Below, one piece after another: positions 1 to 8,313 of a DNA stretch of 64,000 bases. The position numbers and the translations under genes were made by a program. The stretch is from contig NZ_JAIZEO010000004.1 of assembly GCF_024189315.1 (NCBI RefSeq), forward strand, positions 310,001-374,000, in the 5' to 3' direction. Source of the stretch: Halobacillus sp. A5 (GTDB lineage Bacteria; Bacillota; Bacilli; Bacillales; Halobacillaceae). The stretch's first letter is position 1, and each line of letters starts with the position of its first letter. The notes under the pieces are model-generated. The model worked only from the letters and a program-made list of their open reading frames with translations, was not told the DNA's origin and did not search any database.

Positions 1-491
1 CCATCTTCGGTTTCATGGACGAGATGGAGCTCCATCTCGTAGCGATGATCATTGAATAAATGCTCACTTGGCTGATGAAAATGAAATTGCGCTAGTTCAT
101 ATTCCTTTTCATTCATGATGAGATGATTGTCTGAAGAAGAAGAGTTTGCCTGAATACTGTGACCGTTGTTCGCCAATGAAAAAGAAGTTGACTGATAGTT
201 AATCTCAATGTCTTCTCTCTCTTCATTTTCGTTCGCGTGAGCTGAGTCTATATTCACAGGCGACTGCTCCTTACCATTGGCACAAGCTGCATAATCATCG
301 TCGAGCTCTCCCCAATTCTCAGGTCCATTATCCCCCTCATAAGACCATTCAGCGGTTTCTTCATTACTTTCGCTATCGTTCTGCTCTTCCTCTTCGGGTG
401 CACCCGTTTCCCTCGTTTGTTCCTGGCAGCCTCCCATAGTAAGACCTATTAGTGCAGCGAATACTGGATAAGTGAGTAATTTTGCTGGCAT
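1..491 (-). CDS. Alpha-type carbonic anhydrase, lipoprotein (3' end cut by window edge)
   Basis: Alpha carbonic anhydrases hydrate CO2 to bicarbonate with a zinc held by three histidines. From ATG at 491 (AAGGAGAG upstream) 163 codons are visible before the window ends. They show a short signal with a lipobox-like MGGC (Cys about 22), an acidic Glu/Asn-rich linker (25-47), then the family opening W-S-Y..NW.EL....C..G..QSPVNI (49-81) and the zinc-ligand strands FHFHQPSEH (His137, His139) and MELHLVH (His156). The protein is therefore probably tethered outside the membrane. The C-terminal third lies outside the window, so completeness cannot be judged. It is a single gene, separated from its right-hand neighbour by a terminator. 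Confidence 0.88.
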   Translation of the reverse strand, partial: MPAKLLTYPVFAALIGLTMGGCQEQTRETGAPEEEEQNDSESNEETAEWSYEGDNGPENWGELDDDYAACANGKEQSPVNIDSAHANENEEREDIEINYQSTSFSLANNGHSIQANSSSSDNHLIMNEKEYELAQFHFHQPSEHLFNDHRYEMELHLVHETED

Positions 492-620
492 ATTGTTTTC
501 CTCTCTCCTTTTTGAAAAATTATCTTCTATGTACATAAATATCCAACTGATGTTGTGTTTCCCCTTTTTTTGATAGGGGAAATCTAGGCCTTACTCCTAA
601 AAGTTTTAATAATTTATCAT

Positions 621-651
621 AAAAAAGAGACGCTCGCTTAATGCAAACGCC
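621..651 (-). terminator. Rho-independent terminator of the AtuA operon
   Basis: On the minus strand GCGTTTGC-attaa-GCGAGCGT forms an 8-bp stem with three G-U pairs and is followed by TCTCTTTTTT. It lies 24 bases beyond the stop of the last gene of the citMHS-atuA operon. Confidence 0.65.
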
Positions 652-674
652 CCAAATTTTATATTTACTAAATT

Positions 675-992
675 TTAATAGTCGATCTCCATTTCCAGCA
701 AGGCACTACTCAATGATTTTCCGTGAGTATCCATAGCCAGGGAGGTCGTAACCCCTCCAAGTAAACTTTGATAACAGACAAAGTTTAAAGCTTTAACGTT
801 AGGTAATTCATAACGTATAACATCCCCTTGAATTATATCTTTCAAGTGATTCTTAACCGCTTTTGGAGTAACCTTTTGACATAACCGTTCATAATCCTTT
901 TCTTTATAAGGAATCAGGGAAAGGTTAAGAATATTTCCCTTGTCACCTGCGCGACTATGCGCAATATCAATTAATTTCACTTTGCAGCTCAA
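675..992 (-). CDS. AtuA-related small protein (C-terminal AtuA-like domain)
   Basis: A 105-residue stand-alone version of the domain found at the C-terminus of AtuA-type proteins (often annotated AtuA-related protein). The conserved start is KLIDIAHSRAGDKGN (residues 6-20); the ending has LLGGVTTSL and Y-x2-SLLGG. The TTG start overlaps the TGA stop of the upstream AtuA gene (TTGA), suggesting coupled translation; a GTG at 980 is an alternative start. In related operons this protein accompanies the large AtuA protein and probably forms a complex with it. The reaction is not known; naming as acyclic terpene utilisation is by homology only and says little about the substrate here. Confidence 0.75.
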   Translation of the reverse strand: MSCKVKLIDIAHSRAGDKGNILNLSLIPYKEKDYERLCQKVTPKAVKNHLKDIIQGDVIRYELPNVKALNFVCYQSLLGGVTTSLAMDTHGKSLSSALLEMEIDY

Positions 993-2311
993 CTCCCTTT
1001 TTCTGTCCCTAATAGATAAATTTCAGGTTTTACTTTCTTCCGGTCTATTAAAGTAGATAAAACACCAATAGATTCTGTTACTTTCTTTCTAGCGCCCCCG
1101 CCCGCAGCCGGTCCATTTAAATACAGTGCTTCTACTTCTTCTCCAATTAAACTTGCTGTTTCTTTGGAAGAATGATAGCCAGCTACACGAAGCCTTACTT
1201 CATATGGTTCTGGACCATTAAAATGTGTACGGTGCACTGACGATAGTCCAATGAAATCTATCCTTAAGTCTGGAAAATCATCTAGTAACCGCTCTTTCAA
1301 AATTTCAGCAGCCAGTTCGGCTCGAGCCAACGCATTGGAACCCGCATAAGAGATTTCTCCTTCTCCCAAAAAACCGGCATGATACCCAACAGAAACCTTT
1401 AAAGATTGGGGACACGCTTTACCACCCCCATTTACTACTTCCACTTGATTATTATTTATTTCTTTCAACTGGACCGTAGAGAAATCAACCGTCACATCTG
1501 GAGTTAAATATTCTGCAGGGTCATGTACTTCATATAATAACTGCTCTTTCACTGTTCTTAGATCAATTAGACCCCCAGTTCCTTCTACCTTAGTAATGAC
1601 AGACCGACCATCTTCATCTATTGCGGCGTATGGAAACCCAATATTTGCAAGATCAGGCACTTCTTTTTTATGTCCATCTGCAAAATAACCTCCACTAATT
1701 TGACTCGAACATTCAAGCAAATGACCTGTTATCAAACCTTGTCCGAGTTTATTATAATCCTCTCTGGACCACCCAAAATGATGCACCTGAGGCGCAAGAA
1801 ATAAAGATGGATCTGCTACCCTTCCAGTTATAATGATATCTGCCTCCGACTCTAGAGCCGGCAATATTGCATCAATTCCCATATAAGCATTTGCTGAAAT
1901 AATTGGACCAAATTCAGCAATTAGGCAATTTCCTTCCCATGGAACAGAGTTTAAATCTATTTGGTCAAGAACATCATCGCCCACAACAGCAGCAACTGTA
2001 CATGAAAAATTTAATTCTTGTGCAATTTTCAGTACTTTTCTTGCTGCTGCAATAGGGTTTGCAGCCCCCATATTTGTAAGTAAGCGTACTTTATTTTCTA
2101 ATAGTAACGGAAGTAATCTCTTTATCCTTTTTTCTAATAATGGATCATATCCTCCACTTTGTTCATGGATTTTCCGCTGTTGAGCAAGCGCAATTGTACG
2201 TTCTGCCAAACATTCTAAAACTAAATAATCCAAATCTGCATTTTTTAATAAAACTTCAGCTGGTTCAATTCTGTCACCTGAAAATCCTGCTCCTGATCCT
2301 ATTCTTAACAT
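989..2311 (-). CDS. AtuA family (DUF1446) protein
   Basis: 440 residues, the usual size for the large N-terminal part of AtuA/DUF1446 proteins. Visible family features are the opening LRIGSGAGFSGDR (2-14), the GAANP segment near 82-86, DIIITGRVADPSLFLAP (about 158-174), and the Gly-rich NGGG and AAGGGARK stretches (the latter near 418-425). The C-terminal domain that is fused in Pseudomonas AtuA is encoded separately by the next gene. AtuA is tied to citronellol/geraniol breakdown in Pseudomonas, but here no other terpene gene is present. The partner genes are a CitMHS-type carboxylate transporter and a sigma-54 activator, so an acid substrate is more likely (inference). AGAAGG lies 7 bases before the ATG. 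Confidence 0.8.
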   Translation of the reverse strand: MLRIGSGAGFSGDRIEPAEVLLKNADLDYLVLECLAERTIALAQQRKIHEQSGGYDPLLEKRIKRLLPLLLENKVRLLTNMGAANPIAAARKVLKIAQELNFSCTVAAVVGDDVLDQIDLNSVPWEGNCLIAEFGPIISANAYMGIDAILPALESEADIIITGRVADPSLFLAPQVHHFGWSREDYNKLGQGLITGHLLECSSQISGGYFADGHKKEVPDLANIGFPYAAIDEDGRSVITKVEGTGGLIDLRTVKEQLLYEVHDPAEYLTPDVTVDFSTVQLKEINNNQVEVVNGGGKACPQSLKVSVGYHAGFLGEGEISYAGSNALARAELAAEILKERLLDDFPDLRIDFIGLSSVHRTHFNGPEPYEVRLRVAGYHSSKETASLIGEEVEALYLNGPAAGGGARKKVTESIGVLSTLIDRKKVKPEIYLLGTEKGS

Positions 2312-2346
2312 GTATTAACCTTCTTTCCTAAATTTTCAATAGACCC

Positions 2347-3657
2347 TTATAATACTCCTATTATCCATGCTACAGTCGCCATTACAGCCGTGATTCCAAA
2401 CCCTAAAGGAATAGCTTTTTTCTGAAGGTCTCCCAAATCTACACCTGCAAGTCCTATCAGCAAAAATGTTGAGCCAGTCAGCGGACTTACTGAAAACCCT
2501 ACTGTCATCTGCCCTAAAAGAGCTGCTCGCCCCATGGTTTCAGGCTGTACTCCAAACGTTTCAGCCGTTGCACTCAATACAGGCAGGACACCGAAGTAAA
2601 ACGAATCGGGATCAAACAGTAGACTTAGCGGCATCGATAAATAAGCTAATATTATGGGTAACGCCGGGCCCAATCCATTTGGAATTGCTGAAGCTGATAT
2701 ATTAGCCATCGACTCAATCATCCCTGTACCTGAAAGAATACCTGTAAATATCCCAGCGGAAAAAATCACAGAAGAAGTGTAAATCGCACCACGAGCATGG
2801 GCTTCAATCCGATCCTGCTGCATTGCCACCTTGCGATAATTGATCATTAGAGCCAGCGGCACTCCAATAACAAATGGAACAGCCAGTGGAACAATCTCCA
2901 TAATTAAAACAACTATTACACCAACGGTTAACAAGAAATTGGGAATCAGCAATTTCGGTCTCTTTAATTCTTGATTTTCTGAATTCTTTTCATCTGTGAA
3001 CAAATCTTCTTCCGCATTCGCACTTGCCGCAGTCTCAATAACACCTAAACGTTTACGTTCCTGTCTCCCAAGCCAAAAAGCAGCGATTAGGACAGAAATT
3101 AACCCAATTATTTGTACTGGAATTAGTGGCCCATAAAGTTCCAACACATCTACATCAAGAGCCGTAGCTGCTCTTATAGTAGGTCCTCCCCAAGGAACTA
3201 AATTCATTGTTCCCGCACTTAAAGCAGCAATTACCGCCAAGGTTAAAGGACTCATTTTCAACGCTTTATAAACAGGTAAAAGAGCAGAAATTGTAATAAG
3301 GAAGGTACTGGACCCTGACCCATCTAAATGTGATGCCATGGCAATAATAGCTGTGCCTAAAGCAATCTTTACCGGATCCCCCTTGGCATACTTGATTACA
3401 CCTTTTATCAAAGGATCAAATAACCCTGCATCAAACATAATTCCAAAAAAGAGGATAGCGAAAGTAATCATAATACCCGTCATTGCAATACTAGACATAC
3501 CTTCTCCCATAAACTCACCAAGTTCTCCAGCTCCAAAGCCTGCAATTAGCGCAATAACAACTGGGACAATAACTAAGGCAAAATGAACAGAAGTTCTCTT
3601 AGTCAGTACAAGGAACAGCAAAATAGCAATAATTAAAAAACCATACAAAGCGAGCAT
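2347..3657 (-). CDS. CitMHS-family carboxylate transporter
   Basis: A hydrophobic 436-residue protein with about 11-12 membrane segments, of the CitMHS family (metal-citrate:proton symporters such as CitM/CitH, within the ion transporter superfamily). The HLDGSGSSTFLITISALLPVY segment (about 120-140) and NLVPWGGPTIRAA (about 162-174) are typical signatures. ATG at 3657 is preferred over the in-frame ATG at 3687 because AAAGGAGG sits 6 bases before it. It is the first gene of the operon with the two AtuA-type genes, downstream of a sigma-54 promoter. The true substrate is unknown; citrate-like acids are only one possibility. Confidence 0.85.
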   Translation of the reverse strand: MLALYGFLIIAILLFLVLTKRTSVHFALVIVPVVIALIAGFGAGELGEFMGEGMSSIAMTGIMITFAILFFGIMFDAGLFDPLIKGVIKYAKGDPVKIALGTAIIAMASHLDGSGSSTFLITISALLPVYKALKMSPLTLAVIAALSAGTMNLVPWGGPTIRAATALDVDVLELYGPLIPVQIIGLISVLIAAFWLGRQERKRLGVIETAASANAEEDLFTDEKNSENQELKRPKLLIPNFLLTVGVIVVLIMEIVPLAVPFVIGVPLALMINYRKVAMQQDRIEAHARGAIYTSSVIFSAGIFTGILSGTGMIESMANISASAIPNGLGPALPIILAYLSMPLSLLFDPDSFYFGVLPVLSATAETFGVQPETMGRAALLGQMTVGFSVSPLTGSTFLLIGLAGVDLGDLQKKAIPLGFGITAVMATVAWIIGVL

Positions 3658-3697
3658 AAATATTCCTCCTTTTAAAATTGGGTTCATTTATGTAATA

Positions 3698-3713
3698 TGC
3701 AAGAAACATGCCA
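3698..3713 (-). promoter_or_regulatory. Sigma-54 (-24/-12) promoter of the citMHS-atuA operon
   Basis: The minus strand reads TGGCAT-GTTTC-TTGCA, matching the sigma-54 consensus TGGCAC-N5-TTGCA with one change and keeping the invariant GG and GC at the right spacing. Transcription would start near 3687, 30 bases before the transporter start. The activator gene lies directly upstream. Confidence 0.85.
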
Positions 3714-3717
3714 AAGA

Positions 3718-3742
3718 AAAAAGCCTTACTGTAAGGCTTTTA
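3718..3742 (-). terminator. Terminator after the sigma-54 activator gene
   Basis: Inverted repeat AAAGCCTTA-ctg-TAAGGCTTT followed on the minus strand by TTTTC. It separates the activator gene from the sigma-54 promoter that begins only a few bases later. Confidence 0.7.
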
Positions 3743-3752
3743 TTTTCTTCTT

Positions 3753-3768
3753 TTCTAAAAAATTAGAA
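3753..3768. promoter_or_regulatory. Candidate activator site 1 (TTCTA-N6-TAGAA palindrome)
   Basis: TTCTAAAAAATTAGAA is a perfect palindrome about 40 bases upstream of the -24 element. The same arrangement, TTCTA-N6-TAGAA, occurs again at 3842-3857. A repeated palindrome upstream of a sigma-54 promoter is what a Fis-type activator site looks like. Confidence 0.6.
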
Positions 3769-3802
3769 TGAATTTATTCAGATGTAATCTCAGTCTTCAT
3801 TA

Positions 3803-3817
3803 TTGAAAGCGTTGTCA
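3803..3817 (+). promoter_or_regulatory. cre site (CcpA) upstream of the sigma-54 promoter
   Basis: TTGAAAGCGTTGTCA matches the Bacillus cre consensus WTGNAANCGNWNNCW at every position. It lies between the two candidate activator sites, so CcpA bound here could block activation of the operon when preferred sugars are present. Confidence 0.7.
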
Positions 3818-3841
3818 TTAATTATAAAAAATTAAAACAAA

Positions 3842-3857
3842 TTCTATTTCTTTAGAA
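3842..3857. promoter_or_regulatory. Candidate activator site 2 (TTCTA-N6-TAGAA palindrome)
   Basis: TTCTATTTCTTTAGAA repeats the half-sites and spacing of 3753-3768; the two centres are 89 bases apart. It begins next to the stop codon of the activator gene. Two equal sites upstream of the -24/-12 promoter support their use by the neighbouring activator. Confidence 0.6.
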
Positions 3858-3858
3858 T

Positions 3859-5238
3859 TTATTCTCCAATTTTATTATAAAGAGTCGCTAAAGAAATACC
3901 TAATTTTTTTGCCGTCTTCTTCTTCCCTTCTAAAGAATCTCCATATTTTTTTATACTCTGTTTGATAATCTTTTGTTCTGTATATTTCACAATTTCTTTG
4001 AGGCTTTGTGGATTATCAAATTCGGTAATTGAACCATGCTTACGAACTAATTCTGGTAAATGACAAGGTTCTATACAATTTCCTTCCCTCATGCTGAGGG
4101 CATAGTGAATGGCATTAAATAGTTCCCGCGTATTCCCCGGCCAATCGTATTGAGTGAGAGTTTGGGAAGCTTCTTTTGTCAAATTCACATGTGGTATTTC
4201 AGGAGATCCTGCATCCTCCATTAAGATATCAATGAACAATTGTATATCTTCTTTTCTATCTCTCAGAGGGCTAATATTAATGGCCACCCCGTTTAAACGA
4301 TAATATAAATCCTCTCTGAACCTCTGCTTTTCCACTAATTTTCCCAGGTCCTTATTCGTAGCAGTAATAACTTGAACATCAACTTCCTCTTCTTCCAAGC
4401 CTCCTACTTTACGGATTCTTCCTTCTTGCAATACACGAAGCAGCTTGGCTTGAAGTTCTATAGGTAAATCTCCTATTTCATCAAGAAATAACGTTCCATA
4501 ATTCGATAATTCAAAGAGGCCGACTTTTCCCCCTTTTTTAGAACTAGTAAATGAACCTTCTTCATATCCAAATAATTCACTTTCAAGAAGCTCGGCTGGA
4601 ATAGCAGCACAATTAATAGGTATAAAAGGAAACTTTGAGCGTGGGCCCTCACTATGAATGGCCTGCGCAAACAGTTCTTTTCCCGTACCACTTTCCCCTT
4701 GGATTAAAATATTCAACTCAGAGTAAGCTGCTTTCTTCGCCGTTTCCACAGGGGTCTTTAGGCCGTTATCTTTTCCAACAATATCATCAAACGTGTACCT
4801 GGTTCTATACATATGACCAACAGTGTTTTCGAGTCTGAGTAACTGCTCTTTGCTTTTTTTCAGCTCTTTAGTAAGATAATGAACTTCATTTAAACTTTTA
4901 CAAACTGATACTGCTCCAATAATTTCCTCATTTTTATACACGGGTGCTGTATCAATAACATACTCGGTTTGTCCTTCTCGTCGATAGATTCCTTCTCTTC
5001 GTTTACCATCTCTTAAAGCCTTCGGTAAAACCGCTCCCTTACGTACATCTTTTAAGGGTTTACCAACAATCGTATCTGGGTGGACACCTGTAATGTTTGT
5101 ATATTCCGTATTAACAAATTGGACGACTCCATGTACATCTATTACTAAGATCCCATCATTAATAGAGTCAATTGTTTCTTCAAGCCAGTCCGTATAATCA
5201 TTCTCAGATAAGTTATTTGTTATAGACCCGTTCCCCAC
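3859..5238 (-). CDS. Sigma-54-dependent activator with N-terminal PAS domain
   Basis: A 459-residue enhancer-binding protein of the RocR/BkdR/AcoR type. Order of domains: PAS sensor (about 14-120), short coiled linker, AAA+ domain (about 145-385) with Walker A GESGTGKE and Walker B GTLFLDEIGDLP, and a Fis-type helix-turn-helix at the end (KTAKKLGISLATLYNKI). The sigma-54 contact loop, normally GAFTGA, reads GSFTSS here: the key Thr is kept but both the second and the last two residues differ. Start is GTG with AAAGGAGGGG upstream. It most likely switches on the citMHS-atuA operon in response to a small molecule bound by PAS. The ligand cannot be read from sequence. Confidence 0.88.
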   Translation of the reverse strand: MGNGSITNNLSENDYTDWLEETIDSINDGILVIDVHGVVQFVNTEYTNITGVHPDTIVGKPLKDVRKGAVLPKALRDGKRREGIYRREGQTEYVIDTAPVYKNEEIIGAVSVCKSLNEVHYLTKELKKSKEQLLRLENTVGHMYRTRYTFDDIVGKDNGLKTPVETAKKAAYSELNILIQGESGTGKELFAQAIHSEGPRSKFPFIPINCAAIPAELLESELFGYEEGSFTSSKKGGKVGLFELSNYGTLFLDEIGDLPIELQAKLLRVLQEGRIRKVGGLEEEEVDVQVITATNKDLGKLVEKQRFREDLYYRLNGVAINISPLRDRKEDIQLFIDILMEDAGSPEIPHVNLTKEASQTLTQYDWPGNTRELFNAIHYALSMREGNCIEPCHLPELVRKHGSITEFDNPQSLKEIVKYTEQKIIKQSIKKYGDSLEGKKKTAKKLGISLATLYNKIGE

Positions 5239-5311
5239 TGCTGCCCCTCCTTTTCATTATCTTCTGATTTTTCTAATATTATTTTATCATGTTTACGAAT
5301 TCAATAGGAAA

Positions 5312-5330
5312 AGCCACTTGGTAAGTGGCT
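5312..5330 (-). terminator. Terminator after the HNH gene
   Basis: AGCCACTT-ggt-AAGTGGCT hairpin followed on the minus strand by TTTTCC; it sits between the HNH gene and the sigma-54 activator gene. Confidence 0.65.
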
Positions 5331-5383
5331 CGTTTTCAAAATATATATTTTTTATTACTTGGGGCTGGCCCATTTTCACATAC

Positions 5384-6367
5384 TCAACTCGGAACCCAAA
5401 TGTTCTCATACCCGTTCTGTATTGAGTAATCATATAAATGAATGATTTTTTCTTTATTGTAGGTTGCTAACTCACTTTTACTGGCGAGGAGTTCTGGAGA
5501 CTTCACCATACGTTCATTTCTATCAATCATGTCATCTAGATAACTTCGGACAGCCAGCTTATCATTTTTAGAAGTATTACACTTGCTGCACGTTAAAACC
5601 AGATTCCAAAGTTGGTCGGACTGAACAAATGACCAGGGGATAAAGTGATCTACGTGAGTTTGAATTGTATTTTTATTAAGTTTTTTCCCACAATAGAAAC
5701 AAGTTTGTTCAAAATACTGCACTAAAACTTTCTCAAATGGTTTTAAAGTAGAACGTTTTGCAATACTTTCCACTTTATCCAACAAGTAATTAATGTGGGG
5801 AACATCATTTAATTGCTCGATCATCTTTGCCATATGATAATTAACCAAATCTATCAACAGCCGTTGGTACTTTCTCATAAATGTCAACACAGCCTTATTA
5901 AACTTGAACTGTTCCGTTTTATGGTCAAAAGCGTAAAATGAACCCTGGGTATCTCCATACAGGGCCCCGAACACGTTTGTCTTCATAACAGCTTTAACAC
6001 GTTTAGTCGCAGCCAGTTGAATGGTGGCATCTAATTTATCAAAGGTCATTTCTTTAGGAATATTATAAGTTTGCTTGATTTCCATTAACTTAGTTACCAC
6101 AGCAGAACCTCTTGTACCCTGCTCAAGTTCATGATGAATCACTAAATTCCAATAAACTTTAGTAAAGGAATAAGCCAGCTGATCGTATGTAACTTCCCCA
6201 CTTTCATTCACCTGATAAAGATTTTCGATCATCGCTTTTAACAATCCAAACTTATAAGTTGCTGACTTTTTTGATTTTGTCGTCAACACAATTGTAAAGA
6301 TGCGCCATACTTCTTCTTCCGTTAAATAGAGAGCTCTCAATTCTCCAACTCTTAATTTATGACTCAC
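5384..6367 (-). CDS. HNH endonuclease-domain protein
   Basis: The C-terminal part carries an HNH nuclease with a zinc-binding frame. Counting from the longest possible start (GTG 6403), C235-x2-C238, DH at 252-253 in the segment HVDHFIPWSF, N267 in the NLVLTCSKCN stretch and C272-x2-C275 are all in place, so the nuclease looks active. The first 230 residues are helical and match no domain I recognise. I chose GTG at 6367 because GGAG lies 7 bases before it; GTG 6403 would overlap the upstream gene by 14 bases but has a poor ribosome site. It follows a MazG-like gene closely and the two probably form one operon. A defence or nucleic-acid-processing role is possible but unproven. Confidence 0.72.
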   Translation of the reverse strand: MSHKLRVGELRALYLTEEEVWRIFTIVLTTKSKKSATYKFGLLKAMIENLYQVNESGEVTYDQLAYSFTKVYWNLVIHHELEQGTRGSAVVTKLMEIKQTYNIPKEMTFDKLDATIQLAATKRVKAVMKTNVFGALYGDTQGSFYAFDHKTEQFKFNKAVLTFMRKYQRLLIDLVNYHMAKMIEQLNDVPHINYLLDKVESIAKRSTLKPFEKVLVQYFEQTCFYCGKKLNKNTIQTHVDHFIPWSFVQSDQLWNLVLTCSKCNTSKNDKLAVRSYLDDMIDRNERMVKSPELLASKSELATYNKEKIIHLYDYSIQNGYENIWVPS

Positions 6368-6389
6368 CAAATCACTCCAATGGCGGGGC

Positions 6390-6713
6390 TCAGTCTTCGA
6401 CACTTTTCAAGAATATTTTTTCATTAAAGGAGCCTCGCTCGTCAGCTTTTTGCCTGCGTATTTCTTCAACTTGCTTAATGGAACTGCCATGAATTTTTGA
6501 TAGAACATAAATTATCTCTAGTAGATCTGCTAATTCCTCTGCAGCTTCTTGATCGTTTTCCGAGGTCAAGTATTCTTGGAGTTCTTCCTGAAGTTTTATT
6601 TTCAGCGACTTTATGTATTCGTCTTGATCTAATATTTTAGTTTCATAGCTTTTTTCGCTCTTTTCAATTATTTCAGGAATTCTGTCGCGGACTAGTTTAT
6701 TATAAATCGGCAT
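6390..6713 (-). CDS. MazG-like / phosphoribosyl-ATP pyrophosphohydrolase-like protein
   Basis: 107 residues of the all-alpha NTP pyrophosphohydrolase superfamily. The opening MPIYNKLVRDRIPEII is typical of the small Bacillus-type members, and E-E-L-x2-Y with EEL.DLLEIIY (about 38-75) supplies the acidic Mg2+-binding residues. Such enzymes hydrolyse non-canonical or excess nucleotides to monophosphates (house-cleaning). ATG at 6713 is preferred, with GGAGGGG 5 bases upstream; a longer reading frame to 6755 has no ribosome site. It is followed closely by the HNH gene. Confidence 0.78.
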   Translation of the reverse strand: MPIYNKLVRDRIPEIIEKSEKSYETKILDQDEYIKSLKIKLQEELQEYLTSENDQEAAEELADLLEIIYVLSKIHGSSIKQVEEIRRQKADERGSFNEKIFLKSVED

Positions 6714-6815
6714 ATATACCCCTCCGTCTATTATTACTGTAACAAAAACTGCCAAATCTCTGCTAGGTTTAAATTGTATAAGGTTTTATGTGAAATGTTG
6801 GCGGGTGATCAAAAT

Positions 6816-6853
6816 GAGGATCTGCCCCATTGCTTTTATTGAGCCAGATCCTC
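6816..6853 (-). terminator. Inverted repeat/terminator after the iron alcohol dehydrogenase
   Basis: GAGGATCTG and CAGATCCTC form a perfect 9-bp stem around a 20-base loop, with ATTTTG following on the minus strand. The T tract is short, so efficiency is uncertain. Confidence 0.5.
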
Positions 6854-6868
6854 TAATAGCTTATGTCA

Positions 6869-8077
6869 TTATGTTTTTAATCTGCCTGCTTTGCTTTTTG
6901 ATATAAAATCGTATTCGTAACAAACCTTATAGAGTTCTTCAATTTCAGTCTGATTAGGGACACGAGGGTTATTTGCCGGACTTCCGCTTCCCAGTGCATC
7001 TGCTGCCATTTTAATGATAACGCTTTCAAAATCCTGCTTATCAATTCCCCATCCACTCAGATTTGGTATCTCCAGCTTCTGGCACAGCTTTTTGACAGAT
7101 TCAACAGCTGACTCAGCGGCTTCTTCATCTGTGAGGTCCTCCTCTTCTTTTGAAAATATTCTGCCTAGATCAGCCAGTCTTTCTACTGAATAGTCCTTGC
7201 TGTATTCCAATATCGCAGGGAGCAGCATCGCATTTGAATTTCCATGTGGCACATGAAACAAAGCGCCGATTGGTCTTGACATCCCATGAACAAGGCATAC
7301 GGAAGAGTTAGAAAAAGCGATTCCAGCCTGCATGGCACCAAGCGACATTGCCTCTCTCGCATCCAAGCTTACTCCGTTATCGTACGCTGTTTCAATATTC
7401 GTAACAATCAGCTGCATGGCTGACAATGCAATCATATCTGTCATAGGGTGGGATTTGCGTGAAATGTAGGCTTCAACGGCGTGACTGAGTGCATCGATTC
7501 CTGTAGCTGCAGTAACGTGCTTTGGAGACGACAAGGTTAATAAAGGATCAACAATCGCTACTTCCGGCATAAAGGCAGGCTGCTTGATCATCATTTTTAC
7601 ATCATTAGAAGTGTTCGTAATAATGGTTACATCTGTGGCTTCCGAACCTGTGCCCGCAGTTGTTGGAATGGCGATATGAGGGATCGGAGCAATACGGGCT
7701 GTATGCTTACCACCCATATAATCCCCAATGTATCCCCCGTTCTTCGCCAGGACGGCTACAGCTTTGGCAGTATCAATGCAGCTGCCGCCGCCTATGGAAA
7801 TAATGACTTCACATTCAGTCTGTTGGAACATCTTCAGGGCTTCAGCAACATAGATGTCCGTTGGCTCTGAAGCTACCCCTGCATAAATAAAACTTTCCAC
7901 TCCAACTTTCGTAAGGTGATCCCGCCCTTCACTGACATAACCAAGCTCCTCCATCACTTTATCAGTGATAACCAATGCTTTCCGACCTCTTTCAGCAGCT
8001 TCTTCTCCAACTCTTTCAAAAGCATCCCGACCATAATTAATCGTTTGCGGCATTCGCAGGACAGCATAACTTTCCAT
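6869..8077 (-). CDS. Iron-containing alcohol dehydrogenase
   Basis: 402 residues, normal for group III Fe-ADHs that interconvert alcohols and aldehydes with NAD(P)H. Visible are the GGGSCIDTAKA nucleotide-binding loop (about 97-107), the IPTTAGTGSEAT segment (about 138-149), and the metal site: D in VDPLL, H in SHAVEAY, and the two histidines in VCLVHGMSRPIG and FHVPHGNSNA. It stands alone on the minus strand and diverges from an SDR gene; the pair could handle an alcohol together, but nothing in the sequence fixes the substrate. Confidence 0.9.
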   Translation of the reverse strand: MESYAVLRMPQTINYGRDAFERVGEEAAERGRKALVITDKVMEELGYVSEGRDHLTKVGVESFIYAGVASEPTDIYVAEALKMFQQTECEVIISIGGGSCIDTAKAVAVLAKNGGYIGDYMGGKHTARIAPIPHIAIPTTAGTGSEATDVTIITNTSNDVKMMIKQPAFMPEVAIVDPLLTLSSPKHVTAATGIDALSHAVEAYISRKSHPMTDMIALSAMQLIVTNIETAYDNGVSLDAREAMSLGAMQAGIAFSNSSVCLVHGMSRPIGALFHVPHGNSNAMLLPAILEYSKDYSVERLADLGRIFSKEEEDLTDEEAAESAVESVKKLCQKLEIPNLSGWGIDKQDFESVIIKMAADALGSGSPANNPRVPNQTEIEELYKVCYEYDFISKSKAGRLKT

Positions 8078-8313
8078 ATGGACACTCCCTTATATAGTTC
8101 TTACCTTATATAATCCCAAAAATGATTACGAAATTCAAAATATTTTGACATATATTTCTTAAATAGAGAAATGTTAGATTCGGCTGCCCCGCCTCTCTAT
8201 AGTAGGAGAGAGAATCTTTATCCGACATAAACTAAAAATCATAAGTTACATTTTCACAAACCAGGGTATAAATGAACTAACCTCGATCAATGGCAAAAAG
8301 GAGATGAATCGTT

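Noticed and set aside
989-2311. Acyclic terpene degradation locus
   Set aside because: Only the AtuA-type proteins are present; no other atu or liu gene is found nearby.
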